Positions 56,938-64,000 of a DNA stretch of 64,000 nt are shown here, one piece after another. The first letter of the stretch is position 1. Every line of letters starts with the position of its first letter. Source of the DNA: Voacanga thouarsii (taxonomy: Eukaryota > Streptophyta > Magnoliopsida > Gentianales > Apocynaceae); the NCBI GenBank assembly GCA_026120185.1, contig JANUWF010002065.1:124001-188000 (forward strand). Direction: 5' to 3'. The notes beneath the pieces are model-generated. The model searched no databases. It saw only the letters and a list, made by a program, of their open reading frames with translations, and had not been told where the DNA came from. Both the position numbers and the translations under genes were made by a program.

Positions 56938-57822
56938 TCAAGAGTTATCATCATCATCATCATCGTCAGCTACGAGACTGAAAGATGCACCAGTAAATTA
57001 TTGGATCAAAGTAGTCAACTGTTGATCTTGAACATCTTGGCGGTGACGAATGTCTACAATGGAATTGCAAAGCTAGAGAAGGATAATCATTTGGTTCTCC
57101 ATCTGAGCCTCCATTTGTACCTCAAAATCAGTACATGAATGAGAGCTAATAACACGAGGGACAGGTCTAGTAGGTGGCTCCTCCTCCTTCTCCTCATCAG
57201 GGGGAAGCTCCTCCATTCCGGGGTATTACACCTCGTACAACCTCTTCCACCTCTTGGCCCTTTCATCATAGCGATACCCACACCGAACAAAAGTATGCTT
57301 CATTACTAGGTCACGGTCAGTAGTAGGGTCACTCAACTCTCCATCCATCCATAATCTAAAGTCTTTCAAAATATGCATAATAACTAATGGGAATTTGAGA
57401 GCTTTAGCTGCAATGTTAGAGGAAACAACCTCTCGCATAGATTGAATGATAATTGGAGCAAGGGAAATTCCCTCACTTTTTCGCATCTTATCTAGAATAT
57501 AAAGGTCAAGGACCCAAGACTCATTGAAGCTACTAGCCCATTGAAAGCAAAGATATAACTATGGCATGCTATTGGGCCTCAAAATAATTGTTTGAGTAGT
57601 AACGGTTTCTAAACATAGTAGAAAGTTCTAAGGAATTGTCTAAAGAAGGTTTATAGTGCTTTTCTACTATAATCTTGTTGTGTTGATGCCTATCATACTA
57701 GATTTGACACATAAGATCATAGAATTAGGTGGGTTGGATGGGTAGAGGCTCGAAAGAAGGTAAAGATGCATCTCGAGCTCTCTTAGCCCCCAATGCTAAC
57801 CCCCTAAGTCTTCTAGACATGA
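56938..57822 (-). pseudogene. Accessory ORF (putative plant transposon protein type) of family D
   Basis: Starts MSRRLRGLALGAKRARDASL at 57822, continues LPSFEPLPIQPT, and has stops around 57550-57720. The clearest part is 57486-57226: ISLAPIIIQSMREVVSSNIA, LKFPLVIMHILKDF, and YRYDERAKRWKRLYEV. The tail continues in the same frame past a TAA (EELPPDEEKEEEPPTRP) and ends in an acidic run of six aspartates. This matches the 'putative plant transposon protein' ORFs of Athila-like elements. Role unknown. Confidence 0.65.
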
Positions 57823-59032
57823 TGGAAGGATGAAGAAAAATGGTAGAATAGAAAAAATATGATTCTCTCAACTCTCTCTTTATTCAATGTTCAACTCTCA
57901 ACTGTCTCCCTATTACAACACCATTCAATACCACTACCACCTCAACCCAAAAACACCACGAGATAATCAATATAACACCACTCAACCTCCTCCAACAAAC
58001 CTGCAAGAAAGATTACCATATCCTAAACTAAACACAATATCAATAGGCTTGATCAAATCCATAATGTTCAATAGTGCTCAATGAAGCAATATACAGGTCA
58101 GAATCACAATGCTCAATTAGCCATGTCATTCGTATCATAAGGTATATATCATAAGCATAGGGCTAAGCTAAACATGTATCCTTTTGTCTAAAAAATGCCT
58201 CATCAATAATACATGCTCAAGACTTCTAGAAAGATGCAAAATATCAATGGCATTAATCATAAAGTATTATCAAGGATATTCTTATGCCAATAAAAGCTTA
58301 AAGCAAGTAATATGAGCAACCAAATCCTTCACCTAGAGTATATGCAAGAATTTTTGTAAAATACCCAAAAATTCATAAGAAAAAATTTAACCGTAAAAAG
58401 TGTAGAAAATTCATACCGCAATGATCTTCAATGTATGGGCAATAATTCTAGACAAAAATATTGAAGAAATTTTGCCCCCAATAGAAGGATTGAAAAATGG
58501 ATTTTGGATGAAAAGATTAGATTTTTCTTTGTTGTGATCCAAATTTTCAAGAATAAAATGAGGATTATGTGTTTGGGAAGTGTTGTGGAGGTTTAGAAAA
58601 TGACCCGACGGTGTTTTGAGGATGAACCCGGTGATGGGTGAGAGATAATTTAAGAAGGATGAAAGATTTTTTTGAACAAAATGGCTAAGAGGGCCGATTT
58701 TAGTGTGGCGGCTGAACGGGCCAGGCGCCAGTCCTGTTCTGTCCGCAGTTGCTATCGGACCATGTTGGCTCGGCACCCGGGCCAAAGGTTGGGCCCAAAG
58801 CCAGGTCACCTCTGGCCGATTTTTTTTTTTTTTTTTGGAATTTAATGGAATTACAAGAACAGAACACAAACCCATGAAAAGAATACAGTTTAGCAATTAA
58901 AAATAATAGACAAATAAATAAAAATAAACGAGAATTAAAAAGATGTCCAAAATCTAAAGCAAGTCCAAATCAGCATTTCCCACAATCTTAGTCCCGTGGG
59001 TTAGTCTCCTTGTTGCATAGAAGTGATCCCGT
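57823..59032. other. Spacer between gag and accessory ORF of family D
   Basis: Non-coding. Contains GC-rich GGCGCC-type motifs at 58712-58806, similar to those in the element's LTR at 55328-55372, next to a T20-type run at 58821-58837. The long minus frame at 58411-58896 has no protein similarity I can see. Confidence 0.6.
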
Positions 59033-60317
59033 TTAACGATCACCAAGGAGTTTGTCTAGCCGTCCAATTTGACCTTCAATGTTGCGCATAGATGCCTCTA
59101 AGTTTCTCATAGTTGCCTCGACTCCTTGGAACTGTACTTCCATTCTACTTACTAGTTGGTTAACCAACTCCTCCAAGGATGGTGTAGTTGGTAGGGCATT
59201 GTACGACAGTGGTGGTTGAGTCCTTTGCAGCCCAAAATTTGAAGAAGCTTGCCGAGGTTGGTTTTGATTATTCCATGAAAAGTTAGAGTGATTCCTCCAA
59301 TCTGAGTTGTAAGTGTTGCTATAAGGATTATTACATTGCTGATTATTACCTACCAATGCCGCTTGTTTTAATGCTCATTGTGAAGACCCTATATTTTGGC
59401 ACTCATGGTTTGGATGCCCTTCCTCACAAAAATCACAACTTACACTCATTACCTATCCTTGGGGAGACGACATTACTAATTGATCCATTTTCTGCGTGAG
59501 TGCCTCCACCTTTGCCTCTAAAGTAGTCATTGCATCCATCTTATACACTCCATGTACACGAGTTCTAGACCATGAACTACACCTCTTCTAAGGTTTTAGA
59601 ATTGATGGAGCCTCCTACAGATGTATTAACTAATTGTCTCGTAGCAAAGCTCAACCCACTGTGAAAGATATGCATTTACATTCCCAACTCAAATTCATGG
59701 TAAGGGCATTTTCTCAGCATTTCCTTAAATCTCTCCCAACACTTATAAAGGTTTTAGGCCTCTAATTGTTGGAAGGCAAAAATGTCAGTCCTAAATTTGG
59801 ATATTCTAGTTGGTGGAAAATATTTGGCCAAGAATTTTTTAGCTAAGATATTCCAAGTAGTAATGCATCTGGTGGGCAAAGATTTTAACTATGATTTTAC
59901 TCGATCTTTCAAAGAAAAGGGAAAAAGTTTTAGTTTGATAGCATCCTCAAAAACACCATTCATTTTAAATGTGTCACAAATTTCTAGAAAGCTCGCAAGG
60001 TGGGTATTGGGATCCTCCTCAGGTAACCCATCAAATTGGACCATATTCTGGATCATTTAGATTACGTTGGGTTTTATCTCAAAATTGTTGGCCTCTATCC
60101 TAGGCCTTGTAATACTAGAACCCGCACCTGAGATTACGGGTTTGACAAAGTCATTTATAATTTGTCTGTTAACTCCACCGTTACTACCATTAATGTTGGG
60201 CTAATTTACCTCCATTTCCTTCCTCACCGTTACATTTACAACCTTTCGGACCTTTGCAAAAGTTCTCTCGATTTCCGGATCAAGATCTACTATATCAGCT
60301 TTAGATTGTCGGGTCAT
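59033..60317 (-). pseudogene. Gag of family D
   Basis: Start MTRQSKADIVDLDPEIERTF at 60317. The gag core is readable with a few stops: [92 protein letters not shown]. The C-terminal part (59356-59033) reads NPYSNTYNSDWRNHSNFSWN and a helical repeat MRNLEASMRNIEGQIGRLDK. Gag forms the particle shell and binds RNA. Few lesions break it, so it is better kept than pol elsewhere in the window. Confidence 0.85.
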
Positions 60318-60570
60318 AAACTAAAAGCAAGGTCTACATAAGACAAAAAAGAGTGAGATTGTAGAATTTATAAGTTAGATAGTTAGAATATGTTTACAAA
60401 TTAAATTACACATAATTACAACATATAGAAATATTAAATTACAGGTATACAAGAAAACAAAATATAGCATCTAATTATACAAGAAACATATATACATATT
60501 CACATATTTACATATAGACATATAAACATATCAACATTGTTAAATCAACAAAATCCAAACTTTCATAATA

Positions 60571-60590
60571 TTGTTCCCGGTAACGGCACA
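60571..60590 (-). other. Primer binding site, tRNA-Asp type, family D
   Basis: The minus strand reads TGTGCCGTTACCGGGAACAA, a slightly decayed match to the Athila tRNA-Asp site, seven bases from the 5' LTR. Confidence 0.75.
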
Positions 60591-60597
60591 AAAAACT

Positions 60598-61502
60598 TTA
60601 TGTGTACATTTTAGGTGTATAAAAATCATCAAATTTAAATTTATCCCTTAGTTAAGTTTTAATTAAAAAATTAATCACAAAATACACATACGAGCTAGTA
60701 TACTCATCGCAAGCATAGCACATAAATTAATGAGTATCGATCCCCAAAAGAACAAGTACACACTAGTCACTTTTCATTCATTGTTTAACCGACTTAAATA
60801 AAGTAGTAAGATAAAAATAAGAAAAATAAAGAAATATATATAACTTAAGAATGTGAAAATATGCAATTTAGACAAAAGCTTTTGAAAACATGATAATGAA
60901 TCACTTAGCCAATATCACAATCAATTATTATCTTAGTCTCATGAAGAATTTTAATATAGACCTACTTCATTTGCAATCCATGGAATCACTATCTCCTAGT
61001 TAAATTAGTGAACATATTCTGTCTTGACTAACTTATCCAAAAGATATATTAAAACCAATCCTCATATAAACAAATATATTCTAGGTGATTTAAAACATGA
61101 AATTAGTCAACGAATCCATATTCTAGCAATCATCAACTAACCTTTGATTGTCAATGTTCTAAAAAATTAACCCCCTTTTCAAGTAAGTTAAGAGATAAAA
61201 AATATGAAATTAATTAGTTAAAATCATTACCAACCTCTTTTTCAGTCAAGTCAATAACAAAAATCAATCAACTACCCCATAAGGAAAACAAGCAATCAAA
61301 TCCCAAAATGAAAAATGAATTGATCAAAATACTAAATTAACTCAAGAAATCATGAATCACAAAAACAATGCCAAATTACAATGGAAATATTGAATACATG
61401 ATTATTCAAGGAAAAGAAAGTAAAGGTAAAAGAAAGCACTCACAGGCAAGCCTCTTTCTTCTTCCTTAAAAACTTTCTTGAACAATCCTCCTAGATTGGA
61501 TG
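60598..61502 (-). repeat. 5' LTR of family D, interrupted
   Basis: Matches 54038 onward for about 900 bp, with the terminal TG decayed to TT. Homology stops at 61502 where a copia LTR starts. The U3 and TATA portion would lie beyond and is not in the window. Confidence 0.85.
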
Positions 61503-62618
61503 TGTTAGCCCTAAAGGCTTTCTCTTATGTTTTGACTTATGATAAACATTGATGTAGACTAACGTGTGTGATTTATATGTGATAGGACATGTTTGACCTT
61601 AGTTCTTCTAAGGTATTTAAACAAGATTGTTAAGCATCTCTTAAGCAATGGAATTTAAGAATTAGTGATCAAGATGAAGTTCAAGCTTATGAGATTGCAT
61701 ACCAAGAAGTCATTTTGGAAGAACTTTAGACTAGGAATTGTTATTAAGGTATTTCTTGTTAATTCCTATGTCTCTTTACCCTATGATTCAATTAATTTCT
61801 ACCTTGAAGCACACAAAGAAAAAGATTTCAAAGTTTTAAATCTCAGAATTTTGGATTGAGTAGTTTAGATGATTCTGCATCTAAAAGATTCGTCTAAAAT
61901 CCTATAAATAGTATCAAATTGTTTCTGCCTGAAAAAGTGCTATTTTGAACTTACCTTTTGGATGCGTTATCATCTGAAACATGAGTCAAAATATGGGTAA
62001 ATTTAACATAAGATTTTTGTGGTATCATTCTAAGAAACACTCTTGCTTTATAGAAAACAAAAATCTCATTTATCAAAGAGCTTCAAAGTGAATTCAAATT
62101 GTGTCTAAAAGGTAAAAGTGTTTGTGCTTTTTCCTTGATGCACATTTGCTCAAACAAGTGAGCTTTTACTATTTTATTGATATTCAATCTCTTTTGTATT
62201 ATAAGGTTATGGTGTAAAACCTATTTGGGGTGAACCTTGATTTAATTATTTGGTTGAGAGGTTTTGGAAAACTAAGTGTGATGATCCTCTCTTGTATTTG
62301 GTGCAGTTTGATTTCATTAAGTTGAGTAAATGAAATCTGGTTGAAAATCCTTAAATGTGAGCTTAAAGTAGTGGATGCAGATCTTGATAGATTGAACCAC
62401 TATACATTTTGAGTCTCATTTCTCTGCATACAACATTAACTGCATTATATTTCTTACTTTAGTCTGAATCTGGATATTTCTCAAAGTTTCCTTGGATAGC
62501 TTTCTTTGCTGCTATAAAGTTGGTCCAAGAAACTTGAAGATCATCAATATTTTGTATATCAAACGATTTGAAAATTTTAGTTTGCCAAAAACTTTATTCA
62601 CTCCCCTAAGGTTTTTCA
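61503..62618 (+). repeat. 5' LTR of copia element
   Basis: From TGTTAGCCCTAAAGG to GGTTTTTCA, 1116 bp. Ends were set by the TG start at the family D breakpoint and by the primer site that follows. The second LTR is outside the window. Confidence 0.7.
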
Positions 62619-62632
62619 TTTGTTATCAGAGT
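62619..62632 (+). other. Primer binding site, tRNA-iMet type
   Basis: TTTGTTATCAGAGT, one base from the usual TGGTATCAGAG core, directly after the LTR. Confidence 0.7.
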
Positions 62633-62677
62633 TTGGTCTATATATTCTTGATTTATCAACCTTGTAGGAAAGATCCT

Positions 62678-64000
62678 CATGGCAAGCTCATCCTCTCTTC
62701 CAAATGTTGAAGGATCTTCAACAAATCGGCCTCCTTTGTTCAATGAAAACAACTACACATTTTGAAAAAATAAAATGAAAATCTATGTGTGTTTAATTAA
62801 CTTTGAGTTATGAAATTTGATAGAGAAAGGTCTTTTCATTCCGTCAAATGTTGTTGATGGCGTAAAAATGCCTAAACAGAATGATAAGTTTAATGTTGAA
62901 GACAATGCTAAGACGACAATGAATTTTCAAGCTATGAACATCTTATGATATGCACTAAATGCGACTGAATACAATCGAGTTAGTAGTTGTGATTCAGCCC
63001 ATGACATATGAAAATTACTTGAGGTCACCTATGAGTGGACAAACCAAGTTAAAGAATCAAAATTGGGGCTTCTAATTCATGATTATGAATTATTCACAAT
63101 GAAGCCGAATGAAAGCATCACTGATATGTTTACTAGATTCACAAATATCACAAATGGTCTCAAATTCCATGGGAAGGTTTATTCCCTAGGGGAATAAAAT
63201 AAAAAAATTCTGGATGCCTTACCTAAAAGCTAGCAGCCTAAAGCTCTTGCAGTGGAAGAATCCAAGGATTTAAAATTCTTACCCACCGAAGAGCTGATCG
63301 GCTCTCTTCTACCATATGAAATAAAACTAAAAAGGTTTCAAGAATCCGATGATCATGATAAAGGTAAAAAGGGAATAGCATTGAAAGTTGAAAAAGAGGA
63401 TGAAGAAACTAGTCAATCTGACAGCAGTGATGGTACGGAAGTAGACAATGAAGATCTGGCAATGATAGCAAAAAAAATTAGAAGGATGTTTAACAAAGGA
63501 AACTTCACAAGAGGAAAAAAGTTTGTAAGAAAGAAAGGACAAACTTCAGCATTCAAGACTTAGTGTTATGAATGTAAAAGTACTGAACACTTAATTGCTA
63601 GCTGATTGTCAAGTTACAAAAGGAAAAGAAGGTAGAATGCTTAAAAAGAAGAAAGACCTGAAGGCAAAAAAAGGCAAAGGATTGATGGGGACTTGGGATC
63701 TAAATAGGACTAAGTCTGAAGAAAAAGATTCTGAGAATGAAACTGCCAACATATGCTTTATGACCATGAAAAACGAGATAAACTCTACTACAACTAATTT
63801 CATGTCTAATTCGCTTATATCTATGACTGAAAAGCATGATGATCCGAATGAGTTGTTAATTGATATGTTCCATGAACTAAAAAAATTGTCCAAAAAAAAT
63901 AAAGAAATGAAATTGAAGATTAACTGTTTGATAAATGAGAACAAAATGTCTCTTGAGTCACATATAAGTGCTATTATTGAAAAAGATGTGAGCATGACTA
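62678..64000 (+). pseudogene. Gag of copia SIRE/Maximus-type element (broken, 3' end outside window)
   Basis: Start MASSSSLPNVEGSS at 62678. Readable parts: PPLFNENNYTF; LLEVTYEWTNQVKESKLGLL; FTMKPNESITDMFTRFTNIT; then an open 103 codons (63252-63563) with LPTEELIGSLLPYEIKLK and an acidic serine-rich stretch. The zinc knuckle begins CYECKSTEH at 63570. A frameshift leads to LMGTWDLNRTKSEEKDSENE, TANICFMTMK and a coiled-coil-like LIDMFHELKKLSKKNKEMKL. At least six stops lie before 63252, so this gag is not functional. Confidence 0.8.

Larger units (their letters stand above)
54038..61502 (-). mobile_element. Family D Athila-like element with gag and accessory ORF but no pol
   Basis: LTRs at 54038-55551 and 60598-61502 (the latter cut by a copia insertion). 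A tRNA-Asp-type primer site is at 60571-60590 and a polypurine tract at 55552. From 5' to 3' on the minus strand the 5-kb interior holds gag, a spacer and an accessory ORF. There is no protease, reverse transcriptase or integrase and too little room for them, so it is non-autonomous as built or by deletion. Confidence 0.85.
61503..64000 (+). mobile_element. Ty1/copia SIRE/Maximus-type element, 5' part
   Basis: 5' LTR, tRNA-iMet-like primer site, and gag on the plus strand, running off the right edge. Gag features (UBN2-type core, CCHC knuckle, TWD acidic segment, ANICFM) are typical of SIRE/Maximus elements. It is inserted in the family D LTR and is the youngest layer in that stack by nesting order. 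Confidence 0.82.

Noticed and set aside
58411..58896. 161-codon ORF between gag and the accessory ORF
   Set aside because: Contains a poly-lysine run from a T-rich tract and GC-motif sequence; no protein similarity and no conserved counterpart.

Overview
The window is repeat-dense nuclear DNA from a flowering plant, probably a eudicot; nothing in it fixes the species. Nearly all of it is LTR retrotransposon sequence stacked by nested insertion. The exception is 39.0-47.7 kb, a small island with a Mutator-type element and broken copies of plant nuclear genes. No intact cellular gene, rRNA gene, CRISPR array or bacterial-type operon is present. Most element coding regions lie on the minus strand and all carry stops or frameshifts.

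Layout. 1-9038: Athila-type Ty3/gypsy element (family A, minus) with both LTRs and pol but only a stub of gag. 9042-9695: relic of a plant retrotransposon accessory ORF. 9696-16440: truncated chromovirus (minus) with a 4.3-kb LTR and a chromodomain. 16441-16715: inverted scrap of another Athila-like 3' region. 17992-37087: old chromovirus (family B, minus) bounded by LTRs and a 5-bp duplication AAAAT. A solo LTR (24122-26631, target duplication TAACC) sits in its gag. Its 5' LTR is split by an Athila-like element (family C, 28258-35959). Family C in turn holds a non-autonomous hAT-type DNA transposon (31522-32717, target duplication CTTCAAAC) and a 1-kb-arm inverted repeat. A 1.6-kb tandem duplication (35766-39006) copied the finished junctions.

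The island: 39022-42218 is a MULE with about 230-bp terminal inverted repeats enclosing a fragment of an ABC1K (aarF/UbiB-type) kinase gene. Next come fragments of dihydropteroate synthase (+) and of an RRM protein of the PPIE/CYP33 type (-), plus unidentified coding-like stretches. 49.3-51.6 kb is a plus-strand Athila-like relic. It is cut by a Reina-like chromovirus fragment (51579-54037, minus), itself cut by family D (54038-61502, minus), a non-autonomous Athila-like element with gag and an accessory ORF but no pol. A Ty1/copia SIRE/Maximus-type element (+) begins at 61503 and runs off the window.

The most unusual signals cross family borders. (1) A GGCGCC-centred paired motif lies in the U3 of several unrelated LTR families, at 24-25 bp spacing in the Athila-like ones, and also in gag-region DNA. 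(2) A short word repeated through the LTR leader is replaced as a set between related families. (3) A small hairpin next to the polypurine tract shows compensatory changes between families. The pol-only family A and the gag-only family D could in principle complement each other; that is inference.
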